Source: Lachnospiraceae bacterium UBA3316 (GTDB lineage Bacteria; Bacillota; Clostridia; Lachnospirales; Lachnospiraceae). Taken from it: a stretch of 16,400 nucleotides of DNA. The DNA is taken from the NCBI GenBank assembly GCA_002361955.1, contig DESK01000042.1:568-16967 (forward strand), given 5' to 3'. The notes under the pieces are model-generated. The model had not been told where the DNA came from, searched no databases, and worked only from the letters and a program-made list of their open reading frames with translations. Below are positions 6,624-13,190 of this stretch, in pieces; position 1 is the stretch's first letter, and each line of letters starts with the position of its first letter. The position numbers and the translations under genes are program-made.

Positions 6624-6643
6624 TATATAGGAGGTATATCAGC

Positions 6644-7012
6644 ATGATCCAGCAGGAGAGTAGACTGAAGGTAGCTGATAACACTGGAGCAAAAGAGATC
6701 CTCTGCATCAGAGTTATGGGCGGTTCTACCAGAAGATATGCAAACATTGGTGATGTAATCGTTGCTACGGTTAAAGATGCAACACCAGGCGGTGTTGTTA
6801 AAAAGGGTGATGTCGTTAAGGCCGTAGTCGTACGTACAGTAAAAGGCGCTCGCCGTAAAGACGGTTCTTATATTAGATTCGATGAAAACGCTGCTGTAAT
6901 TATCAAAGATGACAAGACTCCGAGAGGAACACGTATCTTTGGGCCGGTAGCCAGAGAGCTTCGTGAGAAACAGTTTATGAAGATTGTTTCCCTTGCTCCG
7001 GAAGTATTATAG
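6644..7012 (+). CDS. rplN: Large-subunit ribosomal protein L14 (uL14)
   Basis: The 122-residue length is canonical. L14 forms intersubunit bridges and is the 50S contact of the silencing factor RsfS. Diagnostic segments are MIQQESRLKVADNTGAKE, GDVIVATVKDATPGG, and the signature KGARRKDGSYIRFDENA. AGGAGG at 6629-6634 lies 9 bases before ATG. The TAG stop is embedded in the AGGAGG for rplX. Confidence 0.97.
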   Translation: MIQQESRLKVADNTGAKEILCIRVMGGSTRRYANIGDVIVATVKDATPGGVVKKGDVVKAVVVRTVKGARRKDGSYIRFDENAAVIIKDDKTPRGTRIFGPVARELREKQFMKIVSLAPEVL

Positions 7013-7022
7013 GAGGTGCTTT

Positions 7023-7334
7023 ATGTCAGCTATGAAAATCAAAAAAGGCGATACGGTCAAGGTGATCGCCGGAAAAGATAAAGATAAAGAAGGCAAGGTA
7101 ATCGCTGTTGACACAAAGAACCACAGAGTTCTGGTTGAGGGTGTGAACATGGTTACAAAGCACACGAAACCCTCCGCTGCAAACCAGCAGGGCGGTATCG
7201 TGAACACAGAAGCTTACATCGCCATCTCAAATGTAATGATGCTGCATAAGGGCAAGGTTACAAGAGTAGGCTTCAAGATGGATGGAGATAAGAAGGTTCG
7301 CTACGCGAAAGCGACAGGCGAAGTGATCGATTAA
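7023..7334 (+). CDS. rplX: Large-subunit ribosomal protein L24 (uL24)
   Basis: A 103-residue assembly-initiator protein of the 50S subunit. The N-terminal KOW motif spans about residues 5-33 (KIKKGDTVKVIAGKDKDKEGK in pieces), followed by LVEGVNMVTKHTKPS. The reading frame is open further upstream to 6984, but that part lies in rplN. ATG 7023 follows AGGAGG (7011-7016) at 6 bases, whereas the next Met at 7032 would be 15 bases away, so 7023 is preferred. Confidence 0.95.
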   Translation: MSAMKIKKGDTVKVIAGKDKDKEGKVIAVDTKNHRVLVEGVNMVTKHTKPSAANQQGGIVNTEAYIAISNVMMLHKGKVTRVGFKMDGDKKVRYAKATGEVID

Positions 7335-7360
7335 TATTTTAAGAGAGGAGGTCACACAAG

Positions 7361-7900
7361 TTGAGTAGACTGAGAGAAACTTACAATAATGAAATCGTAG
7401 ATGCTATGATTAAAAAATTCGGATATAAAAATGTGATGGAAGTTCCGAAGCTTGACAAGGTTGTCATCAACATGGGTGTAGGCGAAGCGAAAGAAAACGC
7501 TAAGGCCCTGGAGACAGCCGTTAAGGATTTGGAGATCATCACAGGCCAGAAAGCAGTTCTGACAAGAGCAAAGAAATCTGTGGCAAACTTCAAGATCAGG
7601 GAAGGCATGGCAATCGGATGTAAGGTGACCCTGCGCGGCGAGAGAATGTATGAGTTCGTAGACCGCCTGATCAACCTGGCACTGCCGCGAGTACGTGACT
7701 TCAGAGGCGTAAATCCTAACGCATTCGACGGAAGAGGAAACTATGCCCTTGGTATCAAGGAGCAGCTGATTTTCCCGGAAATCGAGTATGATAAAGTAGA
7801 TAAGGTCAGAGGTATGGACGTAATCTTCGTTACTACAGCTAAGACCGATGAGGAAGCACGCGAATTACTGGCACAGTTCAATATGCCGTTTGCGAAATAG
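7361..7900 (+). CDS. rplE: Large-subunit ribosomal protein L5 (uL5), TTG start
   Basis: This 179-residue protein binds 5S rRNA in the central protuberance. The start is TTG at 7361, 9 bases after AGGAGG (7346-7351); no ATG or GTG offers a comparable placement before the conserved LRETYNNEIVDAM. Other signatures are VPKLDKVVINMGVGEA, GQKAVLTRAKKSVANFKIR and VRDFRGVNPNAFDGRGNY. It is the only TTG start I find in the window, which could lower its initiation rate relative to its neighbours. Confidence 0.95.
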   Translation: MSRLRETYNNEIVDAMIKKFGYKNVMEVPKLDKVVINMGVGEAKENAKALETAVKDLEIITGQKAVLTRAKKSVANFKIREGMAIGCKVTLRGERMYEFVDRLINLALPRVRDFRGVNPNAFDGRGNYALGIKEQLIFPEIEYDKVDKVRGMDVIFVTTAKTDEEARELLAQFNMPFAK

Positions 7901-7916
7901 TTAGGAGGGAAATTTC

Positions 7917-8102
7917 ATGGCTAAGACAGCAATGAAGATCAAACAGCAGCGCAAACAGAAATTCTCCACCAGAGAGTACAACCGCTGCAGAATCTGTGGT
8001 CGTCCACACGCATATTTAAGAAAATACGGAATTTGCAGAATCTGCTTCCGTGAGTTAGCATATAAAGGTCAGATTCCGGGAGTGAAGAAAGCTTCTTGGT
8101 AG
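7917..8102 (+). CDS. rpsZ: Small-subunit ribosomal protein S14, zinc-binding type (uS14)
   Basis: A 61-residue, zinc-ribbon S14 of the C+ type, with cysteines at 24, 27, 40 and 43 (CRICGRP and CRICFRE). It joins S3 and S10 in the 30S head. The 61-residue size and four cysteines separate it from the zinc-free S14 of about 100 residues that some Firmicutes keep as a zinc-starvation paralogue. AGGAGG at 7903-7908 has 8-base spacing. Its TAG stop overlaps the first base pair of the structured element at 8102-8221. Confidence 0.97.
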   Translation: MAKTAMKIKQQRKQKFSTREYNRCRICGRPHAYLRKYGICRICFRELAYKGQIPGVKKASW

Positions 8103-8221
8103 GCCGAAAGCACCAGCAGGCTGTCAAACGATCTGTGAAGCAGCTTGAGAATGGTGCGGGCCGTTCCCAATCCTTACCGGCGCCAGGCCCAAGGGCGGCG
8201 GCCGGGGCAGGCTGAGGGGGC
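8102..8221 (+). repeat. Two-hairpin intercistronic element, copy A (before rpsH)
   Basis: This 120-base element begins in the rpsZ stop codon. Hairpin 1: GGCC (8102-8105) / GGCC (8159-8162), a purine internal loop GAAA opposite G, GCACC (8110-8114) / GGTGC (8153-8157), then CAGGCTG (8117-8123) / CAGCTTG (8141-8147). Hairpin 2: GTTCCC (8163-8168) can pair with GGGGGC (8216-8221) using G-U pairs, and CCGGCGCC (8177-8184) pairs with 8197-8205 around one bulged G. The architecture and anchor words match copy B at 8662-8779. No U run follows, so it is not a terminator. Confidence 0.7.
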
Positions 8222-8260
8222 ACATCGATTCAATGATATATAAATAAGGAGGCAAATCAA

Positions 8261-8662
8261 ATGACAACGAGCGATCCGATTGCAGATATGCTTACAAGAA
8301 TCCGTAACGCGAACACTGCAAAACATGATACAGTAGATGTACCGGCTTCTAAAATGAAGATTGCCATTGCAAACATTCTTTTGGACGAAGGCTACATTCG
8401 CAGATACGATCTTGTTGACGAAGGAAACTTCCAGAACATCCGTATCGAGTTAAAATATGGCGCAGACAAAAACGAGAAGATCATCACAGGCTTAAAGAGA
8501 ATCTCCAAGCCTGGCCTGCGTGTGTACGCCGGCAAAGAGGATCTGCCGAAGGTACTGGGCGGTTTGGGCGTAGCCATTATCTCCACCAACCAGGGCGTAA
8601 TCACCGACAAAGAGGCCCGCAAGCTTCAGGTAGGCGGCGAAGTATTAGCATTTGTTTGGTAG
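8261..8662 (+). CDS. rpsH: Small-subunit ribosomal protein S8 (uS8)
   Basis: The 133-residue protein binds the central domain of 16S rRNA and, in Escherichia coli, is the translational repressor of the spc operon through a site in the rplE region. It begins MTTSDPIADMLTRIRNAN and ends with the signature IISTNQGVITDKEARK and GGEVLAFVW. AAGGAGG at 8246-8252 lies 8 bases before ATG. The gene is bracketed by homologous structured elements, one on each side, which is unusual for the middle of this operon and raises the possibility of separate control of its mRNA. Confidence 0.97.
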   Translation: MTTSDPIADMLTRIRNANTAKHDTVDVPASKMKIAIANILLDEGYIRRYDLVDEGNFQNIRIELKYGADKNEKIITGLKRISKPGLRVYAGKEDLPKVLGGLGVAIISTNQGVITDKEARKLQVGGEVLAFVW

Positions 8663-8779
8663 GCCGGAAGCACTTAGCGATTGGCAAGCCGACAGGCGCA
8701 GACAGAGCTTAGTGCGAGGCCGTTCCCGAACCTTAGTGAACACAAGCTGAAAGCGCAGTGTGAGCTTAGTTGAGGGAAC
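8662..8779 (+). repeat. Two-hairpin intercistronic element, copy B (before rplF)
   Basis: This 118-base element begins in the rpsH stop codon. Hairpin 1: GGCC (8662-8665) / GGCC (8718-8721), internal loop GGAA opposite GA, then GCACTTAGC (8670-8678) / GCTTAGTGC (8707-8715) with one T-T mismatch. Hairpin 2: GTTCCC (8722-8727) / GGGAAC (8774-8779), CTTAG (8732-8736) / CTTAG (8765-8769), ACAC (8740-8743) / GTGT (8758-8761). CTTAG occurs four times, each facing another copy with a central T-T mismatch. It aligns end to end with copy A, sharing GGCCGRAAGCAC, the GGCCGTTCCC junction, CCTTA and TGAGGG. Confidence 0.72.
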
Positions 8780-8874
8780 ATGCAAAGCATTAGTGTAACC
8801 TAAAATACAGCAGTTACTGAAAACAGAAAGGACACAGGTTCCTTTCCGAAAATCTAAGTAAGGAGGACATAGAG
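8780..8874 (+). promoter_or_regulatory. Remainder of the rpsH-rplF spacer
   Basis: Two further hairpins follow copy B: ATGC (8780-8783) / GCAT (8787-8790), and the perfect GAAAGGA (8826-8832) / TCCTTTC (8840-8846) with loop CACAGGT. AAGGAGG (8860-8866) serves rplF. No reading frame with a ribosome binding site is present, and I see no convincing promoter. Confidence 0.4.
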
Positions 8875-9414
8875 ATGTCACGTATCGGAAGAATGCCGGT
8901 AGCGATTCCGGCAGGCGTTACTGTTGAAATCGCAGAAGGCAACGTAGTTACCGTTAAAGGCAGCAAGGGAACTCTTGTAAGAGAGCTTCCTGTAGAAATG
9001 GAGATTAAAGTAGAGGACGGCCATGTAATTGTGACAAGGCCGAACGACTTAAAGAAAATGAAATCTCTGCACGGACTGACCAGAACCCTGATCCACAATA
9101 TGGTGGTAGGCGTCAGCGAGGGTTATACAAAGACTCTTGAAGTAAACGGCGTTGGTTACAAGGCAGCTAAGCAGGGAAAGAAATTAGTATTATCCCTTGG
9201 TTATTCCCATCCTGTAGAAATGGAAGATCCGGAAGGCATCGAGACTACAGTAGATGGCAACAAGATCATCGTAAAAGGTATCAGTAAAGAAAAAGTTGGC
9301 CAATACGCAGCGGAAATCAGAGAGAAGAGAAAACCGGAGCCGTACAAGGGTAAAGGAATTAAGTATGCTGATGAAGTTATCAGACGTAAAGTTGGTAAGA
9401 CTGGTAAGAAATAA
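8875..9414 (+). CDS. rplF: Large-subunit ribosomal protein L6 (uL6)
   Basis: The 179-residue protein has the two-repeat L6 fold and sits near the sarcin-ricin loop and factor-binding centre. It begins MSRIGRMPVAIPAGV and carries the C-terminal signature PEPYKGKGIKYADE (about 156-169). AAGGAGG lies 8 bases before ATG. It is separated from rpsH by 212 bases, the widest gap between two ribosomal protein genes inside the S10-spc part. From here to secY the genes are again closely packed. Confidence 0.97.
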   Translation: MSRIGRMPVAIPAGVTVEIAEGNVVTVKGSKGTLVRELPVEMEIKVEDGHVIVTRPNDLKKMKSLHGLTRTLIHNMVVGVSEGYTKTLEVNGVGYKAAKQGKKLVLSLGYSHPVEMEDPEGIETTVDGNKIIVKGISKEKVGQYAAEIREKRKPEPYKGKGIKYADEVIRRKVGKTGKK

Positions 9415-9431
9415 TTAAGGAGAGTGTGAAA

Positions 9432-9800
9432 ATGGTTAGTAAAGAATCCAGATCAAAAATTCGTGTAAATAAGCACAGAAGACAGCGTAACCGTTTCAGC
9501 GGTACTGCTGAGAGACCGCGTCTGGCCGTGTTTAGAAGTAATAATCATATGTATGCTCAGATTATTGACGATACAGTTGGCAACACTCTTGTTTCTGCAA
9601 GCACACTCCAGAAGGAAGTAAAGGCAGAGCTGGAGAAAACCAACAACGTTGATGCGGCAGCATACCTTGGAACAGTTATCGCAAAGAGGGCTTTAGAGAA
9701 GGGTATTACCACTGTTGTCTTTGATAGAGGCGGCTTCATATATCAGGGTAAGATCAAAGCATTAGCAGATGCAGCTAGAGAAGCTGGTCTTGAATTCTAG
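9432..9800 (+). CDS. rplR: Large-subunit ribosomal protein L18 (uL18)
   Basis: A 122-residue 5S rRNA-binding protein of the central protuberance. ATG 9432 is chosen over the in-frame GTG at 9426 because AAGGAG (9417-9422) is 9 bases from the ATG but only 3 from the GTG, and 122 residues matches common L18 lengths. Signatures are RPRLAVFRSNNHMYAQIIDD and the C-terminal FDRGGFIYQGKIKALADAAREAG in pieces. Confidence 0.95.
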   Translation: MVSKESRSKIRVNKHRRQRNRFSGTAERPRLAVFRSNNHMYAQIIDDTVGNTLVSASTLQKEVKAELEKTNNVDAAAYLGTVIAKRALEKGITTVVFDRGGFIYQGKIKALADAAREAGLEF

Positions 9801-9818
9801 ACAAGGAGGTAGAAACAC

Positions 9819-10328
9819 ATGAAACGGACAATCATTGATGCTAGTCAGTTCGAGCTGACCGAAAAAGTAGTATCAATTAAGCGTGTAACAAAGGTTGTTA
9901 AGGGTGGTCGTAATATGCGTTTTACAGCCCTGGTTGTTGTTGGTGACGGCAACGGCCATGTAGGCGCCGGCCTTGGAAAAGCAGCTGAAATTCCGGAGGC
10001 AATCCGCAAAGGAAAAGAGGACGCAGCAAAGAGGCTGATCACCGTACCCCTGGATGAGAATAGCAGTATTCCTCATGATTTCATCGGAAAATTTGGCGGT
10101 GCAAGCGTACTGTTAAAGAGATCTCCGGAAGGTACCGGCGTTATTGCCGGCGGCCCTGCACGTAATGTGTGCGAGTTGGCGGGAATCAAAAATATCCGTA
10201 CAAAATCCCTTGGTTCAAACAACAAGCAGAATGTAGTTCTCGCAACGGTTGAGGCGTTAAAGCAGCTCAAATCCCCGGAGGAAGTAGCAAGACTTCGCGG
10301 AAAATCTGTTGACGAGATCCGCGCTTAA
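9819..10328 (+). CDS. rpsE: Small-subunit ribosomal protein S5 (uS5)
   Basis: The 169-residue protein contributes to decoding fidelity and to mRNA helicase activity with S3 and S4. The N-terminal double-stranded RNA-binding fold shows VKGGRNMRFTALVVVGD and GHVGAGLGKAAEIPEAIRKG. The C-terminal domain shows GTGVIAGGPARNVCELAGI and SLGSNNKQNVVLAT. AAGGAGG at 9803-9809 is 9 bases from ATG. Its TAA lies inside the ribosome binding site of rpmD. Confidence 0.97.
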   Translation: MKRTIIDASQFELTEKVVSIKRVTKVVKGGRNMRFTALVVVGDGNGHVGAGLGKAAEIPEAIRKGKEDAAKRLITVPLDENSSIPHDFIGKFGGASVLLKRSPEGTGVIAGGPARNVCELAGIKNIRTKSLGSNNKQNVVLATVEALKQLKSPEEVARLRGKSVDEIRA

Positions 10329-10341
10329 GGAGGATGCAATC

Positions 10342-10524
10342 ATGGCAGATAAGTTAAAGGTTACACTGGTAAAATCTACAATCGGCGCAATCCCGAAACA
10401 CCGCGCTACTGTAGAGGCTATGGGTCTCAGAAAGCTGAACAAGACAGTTGAGATGCCAAACAACGCTGCTTCCTGGGGCAAGATCAAACAGGTTCAGCAC
10501 TTGGTTAAAGTAGAAGAAGTATAA
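10342..10524 (+). CDS. rpmD: Large-subunit ribosomal protein L30 (uL30)
   Basis: A 60-residue, full-length L30 with MADKLKVTLVKSTIGAIPKHR and the family pattern AMGLRKLNKTVE. The frame is open upstream into rpsE, but ATG 10342 has AAGGAGG (10327-10333) at 8-base spacing and gives the canonical N terminus. Another ATG at 10334 is out of frame. The binding site overlaps the rpsE stop codon. Confidence 0.96.
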   Translation: MADKLKVTLVKSTIGAIPKHRATVEAMGLRKLNKTVEMPNNAASWGKIKQVQHLVKVEEV

Positions 10525-10548
10525 TATATTTGATAAGGAGGTGTCGAA

Positions 10549-10989
10549 ATGGATTTATCTAATTTACAGCCGGCAGCCGGAGCAAAGCACAGCGATAATT
10601 TTAGAAGAGGCCGTGGACATGGTTCAGGAAACGGCAAGACAGCAGGTAAGGGTCACAAAGGACAGAAGGCACGTTCCGGAGCACCGAGAATCGGTTTCGA
10701 AGGTGGACAGATGCCCTTGTACAGACGTCTTCCGAAGAGAGGCTTTACCAATAGGAACACTCTGGATATCGAGGCAATCAATGTGGGAGCCCTGGAGAGA
10801 TTTGACAATGACACAGAGGTTACGATTGAGCTGATGTTAGAAACAGGCGTAATCAAGAGCCCGAAAGATGGCGTTAAGATTCTCGGAAACGGTGAGCTGA
10901 CAAAGAAGCTTACAGTAAAGGCAAATGCATTCAGCAAAGGAGCAAAAGCTAAGATCGAAGCACTTGGCGGAAAAGCAGAGGTGATCTAA
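10549..10989 (+). CDS. rplO: Large-subunit ribosomal protein L15 (uL15)
   Basis: The 146-residue protein begins MDLSNLQPAAGAKH and has the glycine-rich basic N-terminal tail of L15 (GRGHGSGNGKTAGKGHKG), which threads into 23S rRNA, followed by RIGFEGGQMPLYRRLPKRGF. The C-terminal globular domain ends with AKAKIEALGGKAEVI. AAGGAGG at 10535-10541 is 7 bases from ATG. The TAA overlaps the secY start by one base, a classic rplO-secY coupling. Confidence 0.97.
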   Translation: MDLSNLQPAAGAKHSDNFRRGRGHGSGNGKTAGKGHKGQKARSGAPRIGFEGGQMPLYRRLPKRGFTNRNTLDIEAINVGALERFDNDTEVTIELMLETGVIKSPKDGVKILGNGELTKKLTVKANAFSKGAKAKIEALGGKAEVI

Positions 10990-12305
10990 TGTTAGAAACA
11001 CTGCGCAACGCATTTAAGATAAAAGATTTGCGTTCAAAAATCTTTTTCACATTAATGATGCTGGTAGTCGTGAGGCTGGGATCTCAGCTTCCGATACCAG
11101 GAGTAAACAGGACATTTTTTGCAGAATGGTTTGCAAGCCAGTCTGGTGACGCATTTAACTTTTTTAATGCGTTCACCGGCGGCTCCTTCGAGGAAATGTC
11201 AATTTTTGCATTGAACATTACTCCCTACATCACATCATCCATCATCATCCAGCTTCTGACCATCGCTATTCCTAAACTGGAGGAGATGCAGAAGGACGGA
11301 GAGGATGGAAGAAAGAAGCTTCAGGAGATCACCCGTTACGTTACCGTAGTGCTGGCTCTGACTGAGGCTCTGGCCATGGCAGTAGGCTTTGGCCGCCAGG
11401 GACTGATTACAGAGATGAACTTTGTAAACGTGGTTTCTGTTGTAGTAGCTTTGACAGCCGGCTCCGCATTCCTGATGTGGGTTGGTGAGCGTATTACAGA
11501 AAAGGGAGTTGGAAATGGTATTTCCATCGTCCTGATGATCAACATCCTTTCCAGAATGCCGAATGATATCGTAGGTCTGTTTAAGGATTTTGTGTCTGGA
11601 AAGACTGTAGCTAAGGGTGCTCTGGCAGCTGTTATCATCCTGGCGGTAATTATCGTGACGATCGTTCTCGTTATCGTTCTGAATGACGCAGAGAGAAGAA
11701 TTCCGGTACAGTACGCGAAGAAGATGCAGGGAAGAAAGATGGTGGGCGGACAGTCCTCCAATATTCCGCTGAAGGTAAATACCGCAGGCGTTATCCCCGT
11801 AATCTTTGCTTCCTCCCTGATGTCTATGCCCACACTGATCGCAAGCCTGATGGGTAAGACGGGCGGAACAGGCGTAGGCGCTACGATTTTAGGAATGTTA
11901 AACCAGAATAGATGGTTCAGCCCGAGCCGTCCCCTGGATTCCCTTGGATTTGTATTATATGCGGTTATGATCGTATTTTTCGCATATTTCTATACTTCGA
12001 TCACCTTTAACCCCATCGAGGTAGCTGACAATATGAAGAAGCAGGGCGGCTTCATTCCGGGTATCCGTCCGGGTAAGCCAACCCAGGAGTACTTAAACAA
12101 GATCCTGAATTACATCATTTTCCTGGGAGCTGTAGGTCTTCTGATCGTTGTTACCATTCCGCTGGTATTTAACGGTGTGTTTGGTGCTTCCGTTTCCTTT
12201 GGCGGAACGTCTCTGATCATCGTAGTCGGTGTTATCCTGGAGACATTAAAGCAGATTGAATCACAGATGCTGGTTCGCAATTACAAAGGTTTCTTAAGTG
12301 ATTAA
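10989..12305 (+). CDS. secY: Protein translocase channel subunit SecY
   Basis: The 438-residue integral membrane protein forms the SecYEG channel that exports or inserts proteins across the cytoplasmic membrane. The length and ten hydrophobic stretches fit the family. Recognisable parts are LRSKIFFTLMMLVVVRLGSQ and PIPGVN near TM1, the plug and TM2 region around ITPYITSSIIIQLL, GNGISIVLMINIL, and the cytoplasmic loop with IPVQYAKK, plus PGIRPGKPTQEYLNKIL before the last helices. Translation probably couples to rplO through TAATG, aided by GAGGTGAT at 10978-10985. A structured 236-base gap follows before adk. Confidence 0.97.
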   Translation: MLETLRNAFKIKDLRSKIFFTLMMLVVVRLGSQLPIPGVNRTFFAEWFASQSGDAFNFFNAFTGGSFEEMSIFALNITPYITSSIIIQLLTIAIPKLEEMQKDGEDGRKKLQEITRYVTVVLALTEALAMAVGFGRQGLITEMNFVNVVSVVVALTAGSAFLMWVGERITEKGVGNGISIVLMINILSRMPNDIVGLFKDFVSGKTVAKGALAAVIILAVIIVTIVLVIVLNDAERRIPVQYAKKMQGRKMVGGQSSNIPLKVNTAGVIPVIFASSLMSMPTLIASLMGKTGGTGVGATILGMLNQNRWFSPSRPLDSLGFVLYAVMIVFFAYFYTSITFNPIEVADNMKKQGGFIPGIRPGKPTQEYLNKILNYIIFLGAVGLLIVVTIPLVFNGVFGASVSFGGTSLIIVVGVILETLKQIESQMLVRNYKGFLSD

Positions 12306-12541
12306 AAATAAGGTGTACGCTGCAGTCCGGCCCGCCTCCCTTCGGGGAAGACGCGGGCGATGACCAGCCGCTGCACATTCTCCCCGTCTTGCGGCGTATG
12401 CAAGGGTTCGGGCAGAAGGGCAACTAGTGTGCTTCATAGTCTGCAGGGATTGGGAAAGCCGATTCCCGCGGATTTGGAGTGCACTAAAGTCATTTATAAC
12501 AGGCAACTAAAAATGTTATATAAATCAAAAGGGGGTACAAT
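12306..12541 (+). promoter_or_regulatory. Structured leader-like RNA between secY and adk
   Basis: A 12-pair stem with three G-U pairs joins GTGTACGCTGCA (12313-12324) to TGCGGCGTATGC (12390-12401). It encloses GCCCGC (12330-12335) / GCGGGC (12353-12358) with an inner CCC-TTCG-GGG tip. A second domain has TAGTGTGC (12425-12432) / GTGCACTA (12479-12486) enclosing a long hairpin at 12441-12471 (ATTGG-GAAAG-CCGAT core, plus GGG/CCC and CTGC/GCGG). A possible weak extended -10 promoter lies at 12514-12522 (TG-T-TATATA). The GGGGG at 12531-12535 serves adk. No known RNA class is recognised. Confidence 0.55.
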
Positions 12542-13186
12542 ATGAAAATCATTATGTTAGGCGCACCCGGAGCGGGAAAAGGAACACAGGCTAAGAAGAT
12601 TGCCGAGAAGTATGGGATTCCCCATATCTCCACAGGAGATATCTTCCGCGCAAACATCAAAAACGGCACAGAGCTGGGCAAAAAAGCAAAGACCTATATG
12701 GACCAGGGACTTCTGGTGCCTGATGAGCTGGTAGTAGACCTGGTAGTGGACCGCGTACAGCAGGCGGACTGCGAAAAGGGCTATGTACTGGACGGCTTCC
12801 CCAGGACGATTCCTCAGGCAGAGAGCCTGGACGAAGCTCTGGCAAAACTCGGCGACAAGGTGGACTTTGCCATCAACGTGGAGGTGCCGGATGAGAACAT
12901 TATCAACCGTATGGGTGGCAGACGTGCCTGCGTAGGCTGTGGTGCTACCTACCATGTGGTGTTCAACGCTCCGAAGGTGGAGGATGTATGCGATACCTGC
13001 GGTGAGAAGCTGATCTTAAGAGATGATGATAAGCCGGAAACCGTAAAGAAGCGTCTGGACGTATATCATGAGCAGACACAGCCGCTGATCGACTACTACA
13101 AAAAAGCGGGCGTATTAAAAGAAGTGGACGGCACGGTAGCTATGGAAGAGGTATTTCAGGCCATCGTACAGGTTTTAGGAGCGTAA
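12542..13186 (+). CDS. adk: Adenylate kinase, zinc-lid type
   Basis: This cytoplasmic enzyme catalyses the reversible conversion of ATP and AMP to two ADP. The 214 residues include the P-loop GAPGAGKGTQ (7-16), the AMP-binding segment ISTGDIFR (29-36), the YVLDGFPRT segment (81-89), and a long lid with four cysteines at 130, 133, 150 and 153, expected to bind structural zinc as in Gram-positive enzymes. The start follows GGGGG by 6 bases. adk next to secY and map is the usual arrangement in Firmicutes. Confidence 0.97.
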   Translation: MKIIMLGAPGAGKGTQAKKIAEKYGIPHISTGDIFRANIKNGTELGKKAKTYMDQGLLVPDELVVDLVVDRVQQADCEKGYVLDGFPRTIPQAESLDEALAKLGDKVDFAINVEVPDENIINRMGGRRACVGCGATYHVVFNAPKVEDVCDTCGEKLILRDDDKPETVKKRLDVYHEQTQPLIDYYKKAGVLKEVDGTVAMEEVFQAIVQVLGA

Positions 13187-13190
13187 AGAT

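Noticed and set aside
8102..8221. Kink-turn in the purine internal loop of the paired elements
   Set aside because: The GAAA/GGAA opposite G/GA loop is purine-rich, but the 3-nt bulge followed by tandem G-A pairs cannot be placed properly in either copy.
11336..11833. Minus-strand open frame of 165 codons inside secY
   Set aside because: Composition follows the antisense of SecY membrane helices; no ribosome binding site or known motif.
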